Shown piece after piece: positions 9,815 to 19,011 of a stretch of DNA of 64,000 bases. The notes beneath the pieces were generated by a model that saw nothing but the letters and a program-made list of their open reading frames with translations, did not search any database and was not told the origin of the DNA. The DNA comes from Methanoregulaceae archaeon UBA467 (lineage in GTDB: Archaea > Halobacteriota > Methanomicrobia > Methanomicrobiales > Methanospirillaceae). Every line of letters starts with the position of its first letter. Positions within the stretch are counted from its first letter, which is position 1. The position numbers and the translations under genes are program-made. The DNA is taken from NCBI GenBank assembly GCA_002503825.1, contig DASP01000002.1, forward strand, positions 1 to 64,000. Reading direction: 5' to 3'.

Positions 9815-10393
9815 ATGGATTTCTTTGAATCGGCATACACGGGCACACCACCGTGGGACATCGGCCGGCCCCAGAAGGAGTTCGTTGAGCTTGTCCGGGC
9901 GGGTGAAATAACCGGGTCTGTCCTGGACATAGGATGCGGGACCGGGGAGCATGCCCTATTCTTTGCGGAGGAAGGGCATGATGTATGGGGGATTGACTCC
10001 GTACCCCTGGCGATTCAGAAGGCACAGGAGAAGGCTGCCGCAAGAGGGCTCCATGTGAATTTTCTTGTCATGAATGCTCTCGCCCTCAATACGCTCAACA
10101 GGACGTTTGATACCGCTACGGATTCGGGGCTCTTCCATACACTCTCTGACGAGGACCGGCCGGTCTTCGTCAATACCCTTGCAGCCGCCCTGGTCCCGGG
10201 CGGGAAGTACTTCATGCTCTGCTTCAGCGACCTGGAACCCGCCGGGTACGGTCCGAGGAGAATAACAACGAGAGAGATCCAGGATAGCTTCCGGGATGGG
10301 TGGTCCATCAATTACATCAGGCCGGCGACCTTCGAGAGTCATACGCGGGTTGAAGGACCGCGTGCATGGCTCTCGTCGATAACGAAAGGATGA
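9815..10393 (+). CDS. SAM-dependent class I methyltransferase
   Basis: A 192-aa Rossmann-fold methyltransferase. Motif I is VLDIGCGTGEHALFF at about residues 36-50. An acidic residue ends strand 2 (VWGIDSV), and a post-motif run LVPGGKYFMLCFSD follows. The N-terminus (FFESAYTGTPPWDIGRPQ) resembles the thiopurine/tellurite-type small-molecule methyltransferases (TPMT/TehB-like). Their substrates vary, so none is assigned. The ATG at 9815 gives the expected length. It stands alone between two non-coding gaps. Confidence 0.85.
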   Translation: MDFFESAYTGTPPWDIGRPQKEFVELVRAGEITGSVLDIGCGTGEHALFFAEEGHDVWGIDSVPLAIQKAQEKAAARGLHVNFLVMNALALNTLNRTFDTATDSGLFHTLSDEDRPVFVNTLAAALVPGGKYFMLCFSDLEPAGYGPRRITTREIQDSFRDGWSINYIRPATFESHTRVEGPRAWLSSITKG

Positions 10394-10577
10394 CGATACA
10401 CTGTCGTTTGGCCGGAAATGACCAATCAAAATTTGAGGGTTACTCACCCACGGAATCCTTCTTTTCAAAAATCATTTTTTAGTAATAGAGCGATGGGCTG
10501 GAATTACTGGACAATATGGGGCCTCCATACCCAAAACCATCGTGAAAACAGTGAGAATTATTCAATTTTCTGAGGCC

Positions 10578-10680
10578 GGGGAGATGAAGGACAGCATGGA
10601 TCGTACTCTGTTATGATGCGGAGCGGGTTGCTGAAGTGAACGGGTGAAATTCCGATAGATTCATCAAAGAATGTGTTAAA
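10578..10680 (+). repeat. Dispersed non-coding repeat, copy 1 (family D)
   Basis: About 103 bp match 19565-19666 in the same orientation at roughly 80% identity by eye. Long shared blocks are GAGATGAAGGACAG, ATGGATCGTACTCTGTTATG, GTGAAATT and CGATAGATTCATCAAAG. No ORF is shared. It ends about 30 bp ahead of a small gene here, but ahead of tRNA-Arg in the other copy. It may be a structured RNA or a relic of a mobile element. The rest of 10394-10713 holds nothing else recognisable. Confidence 0.7.
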
Positions 10681-10713
10681 AGAGAATATATTGTAAAATG
10701 GAGGATGGTGTGA

Positions 10714-10896
10714 ATGAAAAATATTGAAATGACTCTGAATGGAGAAAAACTGGTAATAACCGTTGATCTCACAAAGGACTATGGTCCGTCAAAATCGGGT
10801 AAATCCATTACCATTGCATCAACTGAAGGAAATATCTCTATCCCGGAACATGAAGATATTAAAATCGGTTTGAATATTTACCGGAAAAAAGAATAA
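10714..10896 (+). CDS. Small conserved-type protein, 60 aa
   Basis: A short, Lys/Ile-rich, probably cytosolic beta-strand protein (MKNIEMTLNGEKLVITVDL, then PSKSGKSITIASTEGN, ending IGLNIYRKKE). A good ribosome site (GGAGGATGG) precedes the ATG. The KSGKSITIASTEGN block and IGLNIY ending remind me of short uncharacterised archaeal proteins, but I cannot name a function. No membrane segment or Cys cluster is present. It directly follows a family D repeat. Confidence 0.65.
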   Translation: MKNIEMTLNGEKLVITVDLTKDYGPSKSGKSITIASTEGNISIPEHEDIKIGLNIYRKKE

Positions 10897-11173
10897 TTCA
10901 ATATTTGTTTTGGTAAACGGGTCCAGAATTAGTTTAGAATTTGTGAGTTTAAAAAAATGAATCAGGCTCGATTCACCATCAACGCTCTATTCTTCCTTTT
11001 TTTGTTCCCGGAAGTGGATTAAATAAAATAATCGTCAGGCTTCACCCATTCTATTTCATATCCATCCGGAATTTCTTTCAACAATATAAGGACTTAGCCA
11101 CACCAGGTTATGGCATAGATTCTGCATTGAGTCGTACCACCTTTTATGCTTCTGTATGCCAACCACGTTGTCG

Positions 11174-11776
11174 ATGAAAAAAATTTCATTGGTTATTCTC
11201 TTTTGCCTTCTCTCATTATGTCTCTCACTTTCAGGATGTTCACAGTCTCGTCCTCTTCCTGTAATACAGAATGATACTATGACGTTCGATTCTCCTCATT
11301 TTGGGATATCGTTACACTATCCAAATGAATGGACCGTCACAACCGAAGAAGGGGTATGTCAAAATCCAATGAATTACACTTATCAAAGATTTCAATTCAA
11401 ATATACAGATAATACCACAGGATCATTTCTCATATCCGGCTCAAGATCGGATTGTGATCCAACTAAGGTACATGAAAATTTCACCGGAAGTGAAGAATGT
11501 GCGTTTTGGATATTCGATGATCGACCAAACCTGACAGTGAGCGAATCTTATCAACCTGTTTCAGTCGGTGGCGTAAAAGCCCGGAGATTTATAGATATAT
11601 TCCACGAGCCAGGGATGGAAACCGTGGAAACAAGGTATGATATATGTAAAACCTACAAAACCGGCCCGGGTATGATCTACAAGATATTGTGGAGAGTTCC
11701 CTCCGAAGAATTTTTCAATGCAAAGCCTGATGTTCAAGAGGTTGTGGACTCTATCCGATTTTATAAACCAGTATGA
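11174..11776 (+). CDS. Putative secreted lipoprotein, PsbP-like
   Basis: A 200-aa protein from the ATG at 11174 (MKKISLVILF); an upstream in-frame ATG at 11156 would add six residues. The signal peptide ends in a lipobox-like LSGC, with Cys22 the likely lipidation site, so it should be anchored on the outer face of the membrane. The mature domain (FDSPHFGISLHYPNEWTV, later SVGGVKARRF and VVDSIRFYKP at the end) has the layout of small PsbP-like proteins common in methanogens. Its role is unknown. Three Cys lie in the mature part. No clear Shine-Dalgarno supports either start; leaderless translation is possible. Confidence 0.75.
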   Translation: MKKISLVILFCLLSLCLSLSGCSQSRPLPVIQNDTMTFDSPHFGISLHYPNEWTVTTEEGVCQNPMNYTYQRFQFKYTDNTTGSFLISGSRSDCDPTKVHENFTGSEECAFWIFDDRPNLTVSESYQPVSVGGVKARRFIDIFHEPGMETVETRYDICKTYKTGPGMIYKILWRVPSEEFFNAKPDVQEVVDSIRFYKPV

Positions 11777-11851
11777 GTGATTGTATTCTTTTTTGCAGAG
11801 GAGCCCTTAAATCACGTATTTTTGTGCTTGCGCAGAAACGGGGTTGCAAAT

Positions 11852-11889
11852 GTGCAGGGTAGTTTTTATAGTGAGATGACCGTGCGGCA
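11852..11889 (+). repeat. Short direct repeat, left copy (family S)
   Basis: Shares GTGCA(G)GGTAGTTTTTATAGT and ATGACCGTGC-GCA with 13702-13738. Further shared pieces follow (ACATTTGAAA, then GAGGAC and CGGCAT), separated by unequal spacers. The two copies bracket the HNH-type pseudogene and the HIT gene. Confidence 0.55.
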
Positions 11890-11996
11890 GATTCATGATC
11901 TCAACGGGATTGTACGCTCAGGGAGGGGGACCTTCCCCTCCGGCCGCGTGGGCCACCACCCCCCGAAGTGAACATTTGAAACGAGGACGCCACGGC

Positions 11997-13334
11997 ATGT
12001 TTGCTCCGGTACTCACCACCAGCCGACTAATCGGCATCCCTTTTTACCTCATCATCTGGAACTCCAGTATCGTTGATGCCTGGAACGCAGTAGAAAAGAT
12101 AATTCGTTATACTTATCCCCATAATCAAAAGCGAATCTATATCGTCACTTTCGGAAATTCAATTATTATAATGCCATCAGAATCTCTTGATGAGTATCGA
12201 AAGGTCAATACTATCATAGAACGGGATTCAACCGATGCCACCTATAAATTTACCCTGCTCCGTGGGGCCATCGAGGTAAGAGCCGGGAATATTCACATTT
12301 CCGGGAAGAAGCTAAGGATAAGGTCCGGTATCCCCTCGGACTCCTCATAGAGAAATGGATCCTGTATTACTATTCCCTGGTTGCCAGCGACATATTTATT
12401 CCACAAAAAAATGGAGAAAATTTTGAAAATTCAAATAACAAGCAGATACAGTTCCGTTCACGGTTAAGCCGGGTCACTACCTACTATGAGAGGAACGGTG
12501 GCTTCTCAAAATTCTTCAATGATTACCGCAAAAGCCAGATCCCTGATGAGATCCATGATACAGTGCTCGATCTTTGCCGTAGTCTTCGGACGACAATAAC
12601 CTCCATGCCGATGAAGTATCTCGGCTATTCATTCGCTAAGTCTCATTATTCGGTGTTTGAATACACCACACCAGAGACACGGTTTCCCAGAAATGAAAAA
12701 AATATCACGGGAATCACTGATCCGCTATTTTGGAAGTTACTCTATTAGCAAAGACCTTGATTTCGTCTTCCAGAATTTCGGGGGTTTTATCTCCGGTGAA
12801 AATGCCGTCCTTTTCCGTTGGGCACAGTTCTGTAAAAATGCCGATAAGAAATCCCAGGTATCCTTTAACGATGTATTGACAACGCTTACGGTAATTCCGG
12901 TTGAAGAACGGGATACCTGGAACCTTAGGGAGTATTACCTTCGAAGAACGGAAGAAGCTCATCCCCTGACCTGTACCTGGTCAGGAAAGCTAATACACAG
13001 CAGGAACACACTCCGCATCGATCATCTCCTGCCATTCTCGATAAGGAAAAACAATAATCTATGGAACCTTTTCCCTACGTTATCTTCTGTGAACTCTTCA
13101 AAGAGCGACAGGATTCCCACACCGGACCTGCTCGAATCACGCAAAGAGTAGATATTTGAATGCTGGAACCGTATGAATCAATTATATCCCGGACAATTCG
13201 CACAGGAGATCCGGATTGGTTTGCTGTGGCAGCCCTGGAGTAATCACTGGCAGCTTAATGCATTCAGGAACCTGAAAGAGAAGTGCAGGCATCTTATCGA
13301 AGACCTTGGCTACGAGGAGTGGACATATGAGTAA
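11997..13334 (+). pseudogene. Decayed HNH-endonuclease-type protein gene
   Basis: Three reading frames join into one recognisable protein. Frame A (from the ATG at 11997 to about 12285) ends in YKFTLLRGAIEV. Frame B (about 12285-12690) gives REEAKDKVRYPLGLLIEKW, then MPMKYLGYSFAKSHYSVFEY. Frame C (about 12690-13334) gives RYFGSYSISKDLDFVFQN and a C-terminal HNH-like domain: CTWSGKLI, then RIDHLLPFS, then NLWNLFP and VNSSKSDRIP. An in-frame TAG at 13149-13151 interrupts frame C, after which 60 more sensible codons run to a TAA at 13332. At least two frameshifts plus one nonsense codon show that it is dead. The intact relative would be a nuclease-like protein of unknown role. Its end overlaps the HIT start by 8 nt. 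Confidence 0.75.
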
Positions 13335-13698
13335 ATGCCCGTTCTGTGACCCGAAAAAAGAGGAGATACTTTTTTCAAATGTATATTGTTATGCCCGATA
13401 TGACGGGTACCCGGTCAGTCCCGGACATATCCTCGTGATCCCATTCCGGCATTATGAAGATTATTTTGAGAGTTCTTCAACGGAACTGGATGCATTCCGG
13501 GAAATGGTCCTGCAGTGCAAGTGCTTCCTCGATGCAACGCACCATCCCGATGGATACAATGTGGGTGTTAATATCGGACCGGCAGCCGGGCAGTCGGTAT
13601 TTCACGTACACATCCATGTTATTCCGAGGTACGAGGGAGACATGGAGAACCCGAAAGGTGGAGTAAGAGGAGTTATTCCAGCGAAAAGAGTGTATTGA
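13327..13698 (+). CDS. HIT-family nucleotide hydrolase
   Basis: A 123-aa histidine-triad protein. The catalytic HxHxH motif is seen in FHVHIHVIPRY near residues 97-107. An N-terminal zinc-type CPFC pair and GHILVIPFRHYEDYFE complete the family pattern. HIT proteins cleave nucleotide conjugates such as AppppA or AMP-lysine; the exact substrate is not readable. The open frame reaches back to 13306, but the ATG at 13327 matches family N-termini (MSKCPFC). It overlaps the TAA of the upstream HNH-type pseudogene by 8 nt, a sign of former translational coupling. Confidence 0.88.
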   Translation: MSKCPFCDPKKEEILFSNVYCYARYDGYPVSPGHILVIPFRHYEDYFESSSTELDAFREMVLQCKCFLDATHHPDGYNVGVNIGPAAGQSVFHVHIHVIPRYEGDMENPKGGVRGVIPAKRVY

Positions 13699-13701
13699 AA
13701 G

Positions 13702-13738
13702 GTGCAAGGTAGTTTTTATAGTAAATGACCGTGCTGCA
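13702..13738 (+). repeat. Short direct repeat, right copy (family S)
   Basis: Right-hand partner of 11852-11889. It follows the HIT stop codon directly. After it, an ACATTTGAAA and a GAGGAC block again resemble the left flank, but with a different spacer. Confidence 0.55.
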
Positions 13739-13890
13739 CATTTGAAATTTGCATAATAAATACGTAAGAATTGAGGACAACGAGCCGGCATAAAAAAGCG
13801 GGCAATCCTTACACACCACAGTGAGGCGTTCCAGCCGTTTACGGTTCCGGCACGAAAGGTCATAAGGGAATAACTACCCACGTACTATGC

Positions 13891-14196
13891 ATGAAATACA
13901 CGGCACGGCATATCCAGCGTTTCCTTGAGCAGGGAAAAATCGACCAGACGCTCTGGAAAAATCATTTCCCGACGCTGCTTCCCACACAGGTTCCGGTGTG
14001 CGAAGAGTGCAGCGAATTCAAAGAGAGAACATGCCCGGGGGGAAAGGACCCGGTCGAATGTTTCCTTGCAAAGACGCCGGACGCGGAACCAGGCGAAGAG
14101 AAGAAAAAGAAGAAGCATGACCCGATGCTCGGCCACAGGGTAAAGGGACCCGCGGTCCGTGGCACAGCACTACCCAGGGATCAGTCAAAGCTGTGA
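13891..14196 (+). CDS. Small Cys-cluster protein, probable zinc binding
   Basis: A 101-aa protein with no signal peptide. The N-terminal helical part (MKYTARHIQRFLEQGKIDQ) is followed by a four-Cys cluster: CEEC near residue 37, CPGG near 48 and ECF near 57. This suggests a zinc or metal site. The C-terminal third is Lys/Glu-rich and looks disordered. I know of no assigned role. The spaced cysteines and sensible composition favour a real gene, although no strong ribosome site is visible. It stands alone between the HIT gene and the integrase remnant. Confidence 0.55.
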   Translation: MKYTARHIQRFLEQGKIDQTLWKNHFPTLLPTQVPVCEECSEFKERTCPGGKDPVECFLAKTPDAEPGEEKKKKKHDPMLGHRVKGPAVRGTALPRDQSKL

Positions 14197-14315
14197 TCTC
14201 TGGTACATGAAAAAAATATAACCACCACAGAAATACCGCATGCGGCAGGGAGCCCCTCACTCCCGGGACCACCACCTGCGGGAGATGCGGCATGCCGCTC
14301 TGACCATATAAAAAA

Positions 14316-14625
14316 AAAGGCTGTCCTTCAAGGGGAATGCCACACAGGCGGCACTGCCGCGACGCCGGTGCATTCGCCACACCCGGCACATTATTTTGCC
14401 CTCATCGCCGGGGCGTGACGCAGGTTCGCTCCGTGCAATACCGTTGACGCTGAACGGGACCTGTTCATTATCCTCACCGTTCAGGTGTGCATAGGTCTCC
14501 ATCACCCTTGGTCCCCTGGTGTCCCGCATCATCTGCCTGATCACCGCCTCGGTCACCCCCCCCCCTGAAACCCGGGTGCAGCCGGGGCCGGTCATCGCAT
14601 GCCGTTTGGCTATTGTCCGGAACAT
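14316..14625 (-). pseudogene. C-terminal remnant of an archaeal tyrosine recombinase
   Basis: On the minus strand, TEAVIRQMMRDTRGPRVMETYAHLNGED is readable in two overlapping pieces (TEAVIRQMM and RVMETYAHLNGED). This is the end of the catalytic domain of archaeal XerC-like integrases, including the Tyr of METYAHL. It is followed by NGIA. A C-terminal zinc ribbon then appears split over other frames: CAGCG in one and NAPASRQCRLCGIPLEGQP in another. At least two frameshifts separate the parts, and the N-terminal catalytic residues are absent. The fragment marks a former integrated element. The segment just before TEAVIRQMM holds a short repeat also found near 15632-15722. Confidence 0.65.
14561..14615 (+). 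repeat. Imperfect direct repeat flanking KilA-N gene, left copy (family Q)
   Basis: Shares CTGAAACCC-GGG and GCAGCCG-GCCGGTSATYGCAWGCCGTTTTG-like pieces with 15632-15722 on the same strand. The right copy carries an extra stretch of about 23 nt between the blocks. It interrupts the integrase-like reading frame. Confidence 0.4.
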
Positions 14626-14759
14626 GAACGGGCACCGGAACCGGAAGGAATTGCGGAAAAGGTGATATGGATCAATTTTTGAAATCGATTAGATGTGACA
14701 CGGAACAAATACACTTTCACCCTCTGCGCCCGGGTCTTTATCTCCAAAATAACCGGTAA

Positions 14760-15592
14760 TTGAACCGGGATACGATAGTGACAAAGATCCATGTGATGGA
14801 TAACGAAATTTCCATTTATACGCTGAATGATGAGGATTATATCTGCATTACTGATATTGCACGATATAAAGATCCAGACAATACCGATGATTTAATCCGG
14901 AACTGGATACGAAATCGCAATACGATAGAATTTCTGGGAATCTGGGAGCGTCTCAACAATCCGGATTTTAAACCCGTGGAATTCGACGGGTTTAGAAAAC
15001 TTGCCGGACTCAACAGTTTTACCCTTACTCCCAAGCAGTGGATTGAGCGTACATCAGCCATTGGCCTCATCTCCAAACCGGGACTGTATGGCGGTACGTA
15101 CGCTCACAGGGATATTGCGTATGAATTTGCTTCATGGATTTCAGTAGAATTCAAACTCTATCTTATCAAGGAATTCCAACGGCTCAAAGACGAAGAGCTT
15201 AAAGAGCTTGGCTGGGATATCCGGCGGAATCTGGCAAAGATCAATTACCGGATCCATACGGATGCGATCAAAGAGAACCTGATACCGGCTGAACTGACCC
15301 GGAAACAGATTACCACGATTTACGCATCCGAAGCGGATGTGCTGAACATGGCATTATTCGGGATCACCGCAAAAGAATGGGGGAAGGCACACACCGGGAG
15401 GACCGGAAATATCCGGGATTATGCCGACATCTCGCAGCTTGTGTGTCTCTCCACCTGGAAAATCTCAATGCCCTGTTTATCAACGAGAATATTTCCCAAC
15501 AGGATCGGCTGGGGAAGCTGAACAGCATCGCGATTCACCAGATGAAACTTCTTACGGGCGATGCAGGTATCAGGAAGATTGGTGGAGAGTAG
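14760..15592 (+). pseudogene. KilA-N domain gene with a late frameshift
   Basis: Residues about 15-150 form a KilA-N domain: YICITDIARYKDPDNTDDLI, then RNRNTIEFLGIWERLNNPDF, then GLYGGTYAHRDIAYEFASW. This DNA-binding domain is typical of phage and mobile-element proteins. The frame proceeds normally to SQLVCL at about 15450. It then loses sense and stops at 15521. The expected ending (HLENLNALFINENISQQDRL, then LNSIAIHQMKLL) continues in the frame that stops at 15592, so one base appears deleted near 15452-15458. The start is uncertain: TTG 14760, GTG 14778 or ATG 14796. If translated, the product would lack only its last 45 or so native residues, so partial function cannot be excluded. Confidence 0.75.
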
Positions 15593-15631
15593 CTGAACTA
15601 CTCCGGAACCGGAAGGCAGGGCCCCACCCGT

Positions 15632-15722
15632 CCCCGCTGAAACCCTGGGGCTGGCCGGGTCTCGGCGTATCGGAGGCAGCCGTGAGCCGGTGATTGCAAG
15701 CCGTTTTGCCGGGCTGCAATTG
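15632..15722 (+). repeat. Imperfect direct repeat flanking KilA-N gene, right copy (family Q)
   Basis: Right partner of 14561-14615. The two copies lie on either side of the KilA-N gene in the same orientation. They may be element-borne repeats, or remains of duplicated integrase sequence. Confidence 0.4.
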
Positions 15723-15856
15723 GTTTGAGGGGCTAAACTTAGGCAAAGGACCGGACGGGGCTTGATTTGGGCAATCCACTAAGAGGGGGACATCATTTAA
15801 CCGGATAAGGAGATCTATTTGTGTTTTTGATGCAATTTTAAAAAGGGATGGATTGT

Positions 15857-16090
15857 ATGAAAAATGAAAATTCTATCAAAATAACGAAAGAGAGAAGGGA
15901 GGATATGATTTCTGAGATAAAATATTATTTTTTAAAAGAGAGAGAAGAAGAAATTGGCGATTTGGCAGCGGGTCTTATGTTGGATTTCATACTGGAAAAA
16001 ATAGCACCGGAATTTTACAACCAGGGCATTTATGATTCTCACAAATACATGGGAGATGCGATTGAAGATCTCTTGTCAATCCAAAAATAA
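15857..16090 (+). CDS. DUF2164 family protein
   Basis: A 77-aa acidic helical protein (from the ATG at 15857, with GGGATGG just upstream; an in-frame ATG at 15848 adds three residues). It follows the DUF2164 pattern: ITKERREDMISEIKYYF, then REEEIGDLAAGLMLDF, then FYNQGIYDSHKYM. The family is widespread in bacteria and archaea, and its role is unknown. The gene is monocistronic, with a T-run at 16103-16109 after the stop. Base use is more AT-rich than its neighbours. Confidence 0.85.
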   Translation: MKNENSIKITKERREDMISEIKYYFLKEREEEIGDLAAGLMLDFILEKIAPEFYNQGIYDSHKYMGDAIEDLLSIQK

Positions 16091-16314
16091 CAAGGGGATC
16101 CATTTTTTTATGAAGGATCGCGGGGTCCTGGAATAATTTTGATGAGGGGAATACCGGTCTGTGCGTTTTTGGGGCACGGGGAAGTGAGCTGAAGGGGGCT
16201 TTTGGGATGGGGGCGGTACCGGAAAGGGCTCAGTTACTCCGGAACCGGAAACCGAACTTATAAAAGTGTTAATTCTTTTTTTGAGGTATATCCCAATAAA
16301 AAAAGGAGGACTCT

Positions 16315-19011
16315 CTAATTTGTAACCGGAGTCGTTGAGAATCCATACAGGGTATCCGGCCCGTTCTCCATAATCACCCAGTATCCCTTGAATGGTATCA
16401 TATCATGGACGGGTCCGCCTTGTGCATAGCTCCATCCCGGCTGGTTGAGACCGGGACTGATTACTATTGAATACCCGCGGAGGTCGTGCACGTACTCGAT
16501 GCTCGATAAAGCCTGTGTAAGCGGCATCTCCTGGAAAGACTGCGTGTCCGGATCATATGCAGGTGCAAACCCAATCAGGTTCACTCCGATAGATACCTGC
16601 CTGGCAGGAGGGCCGGAAACGATCGTTGAGGGCACAATAGTCCCGTTTGCGACCTCGCCTTCTGATACCCTGACGTAAAATGCATCGAGAGGTTTCACTT
16701 CGGTACCTGACGCAGGGATATACCAGATTGAACCATCCCACCCGAGCACGATGAGAATCTTTTCCTGCTCAGTTCCTGTAAAGATCTGTGGGAATTGTGA
16801 GTATCCATGCTCTAAAAGTACCGGTGTCGAAAATAAATTCCATCCGTGGGGTAACAGGACATTGAACGTTGGTCCACCGTGTGACGGAGCCGTCATCGCG
16901 GTATGGTTCACCCACGTTGTATTGACAAGGCCGGTGCTACCGACCGTCTGTGTTCCAATCTCATAGCAGGTAACAGGTGCCAGTGACCCGGCACTGAAGG
17001 TCTGTACTCCTTTTGTCACATTTGCCCGGAACACTCCGTCAAGGTATACCATCACGTGGTCAAAGCCTGTCGAATCAGGATCGGTCCATGCCCAGGTGAT
17101 GGAATTCGGCTGATACGTGGTGTTATGGAGACAGGTGACACTCGCCGGGGGAACACACGGTATTACGGTAATGTACCCCGGCCGGATGAGGGTGTCCTGA
17201 CCGGCACTGTTACTCACCGTCAGGCTGACATCGTACGTCCCGGGTTCGGTATAGGTACGGCAGGGGTTCTGGTCAGTCGAGGTTGTATTATCCCCAAAGT
17301 CCCATGACCAGGACGCAATGGTTCCGGTAGATCCATCAGTGAAACATACCGTGAGGGGTGAACACCCGCTGACCGGGTCTCCGGTGAAGTCCGCGACCGG
17401 GGGGTTGCGTGTCGTTCCCACCCAGACCTGGCACCCGTTGAAGGGGTTTGCCGTGCCGATCATGATCCCGTCCGGTGTCGTGAGCATGGTCCGGAACCCG
17501 TAGTTGTTTGGATCATCAAACCCGTTCAGTTCCACCGGGATCCAGAGCACACCATCCGGGCTTGTCCAGAGATCTGCTCCCCCGAAATTCCAGGCAAGGA
17601 ATTCAATGAAGGGGACGATATTCTCCCCGTCACCATACGTAGTCTGGTTGATCTCTCCAAGTCCGGTAAGAAACGCTCCGAGGGTACCGTTCTGCTGAAG
17701 TGTGCTGCCGGTATCGTTGCCAGACCGCGATGAGAGTGCATCCAGGAGCATATCCCCGCCTCCCGGGACCTCGCTTATGTACCGCGCAAAGCTGAATATG
17801 TCGAATGTTCCGAGGTAGAGGTTTCCGTCGTATTTCTCAAGTGACCATGCATAGAGGTTGAAGGGATTTGCATACCCGGACGGCCAGCCACTCAGGGGAG
17901 GACCCCGCGGGTCAGTCGGGATCTTCGGATGATAATTGCCGACAATAAGGTCCCACGAATCTTCGGTATCCACCCTGATGATGTCAAACCCTTTCAGCCC
18001 CTCAGTCCCGGTCCCGAACGGCAGGTTCATCGAACCGACAAAGAGGTCCCCCCGGTAGTCCTGCATCGAGGCTGCGAGGACATTCCATGCATCACCGGCT
18101 CCACCTGATACCACCCTGACCCAGTCATCCGGCCCTTCGGGAGATGCGATACTGCTCCTCCATACTTCAAAACCGTCCGTTTCGGACGGGCCACCAGGAT
18201 TCCCGGTTCCGGCATACAGGTACCCGTTGAAGCTCTTCAGGGATGCGACCTGGAAGTCGGCTACCTTCTCCCACGTATCAGTACTCGTGGAAGGACAGGA
18301 AGATGCATAAATCCCATCGCCGGTCCCCACGTACAGTTTCCCGTTATGGGTGGCCATCGCCCGTGTATCCCGTGACGGGATGCCGGCCGTGTTCACCGGC
18401 GCCCACGTAATCCCATCTGTCGACCTGATGACGAGTACACGGCCAAAACCAAATCCTACCCCGGCATAGAGTGCTTCAGTCCCGTTGGTATCGGTAAAGG
18501 GGGTCATGATACGATACCCCACCCCTTCGGGATAGGTATACCCGTCCAGCGGATTGACAAACGTGGATGCCTTGTGAACCTGTGTCCATGTACCCTCATG
18601 GTATCGCCAGATCTCCGCACGCATATCGTTTGACCACAGGATCACATCTTCCGGGGAAGGCGGGGTCTCGTTGGGGTTGTATATGGCAGGGGGAGGGGAC
18701 CCGGCAGGATGGGTCAGGAACGAGAGGGTCATGTTTGCCGGGAATACTCCCTGTCGTTTCATGGCAAGTGAGACCATGTACGGGACGTTTCGTCCCGTGC
18801 CTATGTATATATCTCCTTTGAATTCAGCCATTGACCACGCATAATTGTTCTGCGGGTCATCAAATCCGCCGTCGCTTATCATGGTAAATTCAGGGCAGCA
18901 CCGGCTGTCATATGCGGATGCAATGTTTCCCACCAGCAGAAAACAGCAGAATATGAATATTATAAACAGAAACGCATTCAATTTTTTTTGATAGGGGTGA
19001 CTATGCAACAT
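16315..19011 (-). CDS. Large secreted PKD-domain surface protein
   Basis: An 898-aa exported protein. The N-terminus has a basic start, a long hydrophobic core and a cleavage-like NIASA. Residues about 35-520 form repeated beta-strand units (GDIYIGTG, GKLYVGTGDGIY, GYLYAGTG, GDLFVGSM, GNLYLGTF), which look like blades of a beta-propeller. A PKD domain follows near residues 535-617 (PVADFTGDP, then WSWDFGDNTTS). A fibronectin-like part comes next, and a C-terminal domain with GWNLFSTPVLLEHG and GYWVIMENGP. The last resembles C-terminal regions of other methanogen surface proteins. No transmembrane anchor is seen at the end. Function is probably cell-surface adhesion or binding. The gene is single and GC-rich. 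Confidence 0.85.
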   Translation of the reverse strand: MLHSHPYQKKLNAFLFIIFIFCCFLLVGNIASAYDSRCCPEFTMISDGGFDDPQNNYAWSMAEFKGDIYIGTGRNVPYMVSLAMKRQGVFPANMTLSFLTHPAGSPPPAIYNPNETPPSPEDVILWSNDMRAEIWRYHEGTWTQVHKASTFVNPLDGYTYPEGVGYRIMTPFTDTNGTEALYAGVGFGFGRVLVIRSTDGITWAPVNTAGIPSRDTRAMATHNGKLYVGTGDGIYASSCPSTSTDTWEKVADFQVASLKSFNGYLYAGTGNPGGPSETDGFEVWRSSIASPEGPDDWVRVVSGGAGDAWNVLAASMQDYRGDLFVGSMNLPFGTGTEGLKGFDIIRVDTEDSWDLIVGNYHPKIPTDPRGPPLSGWPSGYANPFNLYAWSLEKYDGNLYLGTFDIFSFARYISEVPGGGDMLLDALSSRSGNDTGSTLQQNGTLGAFLTGLGEINQTTYGDGENIVPFIEFLAWNFGGADLWTSPDGVLWIPVELNGFDDPNNYGFRTMLTTPDGIMIGTANPFNGCQVWVGTTRNPPVADFTGDPVSGCSPLTVCFTDGSTGTIASWSWDFGDNTTSTDQNPCRTYTEPGTYDVSLTVSNSAGQDTLIRPGYITVIPCVPPASVTCLHNTTYQPNSITWAWTDPDSTGFDHVMVYLDGVFRANVTKGVQTFSAGSLAPVTCYEIGTQTVGSTGLVNTTWVNHTAMTAPSHGGPTFNVLLPHGWNLFSTPVLLEHGYSQFPQIFTGTEQEKILIVLGWDGSIWYIPASGTEVKPLDAFYVRVSEGEVANGTIVPSTIVSGPPARQVSIGVNLIGFAPAYDPDTQSFQEMPLTQALSSIEYVHDLRGYSIVISPGLNQPGWSYAQGGPVHDMIPFKGYWVIMENGPDTLYGFSTTPVTN

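Noticed and set aside
13149..13151. In-frame TAG read as pyrrolysine
   Set aside because: The same gene carries two frameshifts upstream, so the TAG is most simply a nonsense mutation. No Pyl machinery is visible in the window.
14257..14625. Open frame taken as an intact gene
   Set aside because: Only the first part looks like an integrase end. The zinc ribbon is in other frames, so it is a remnant.
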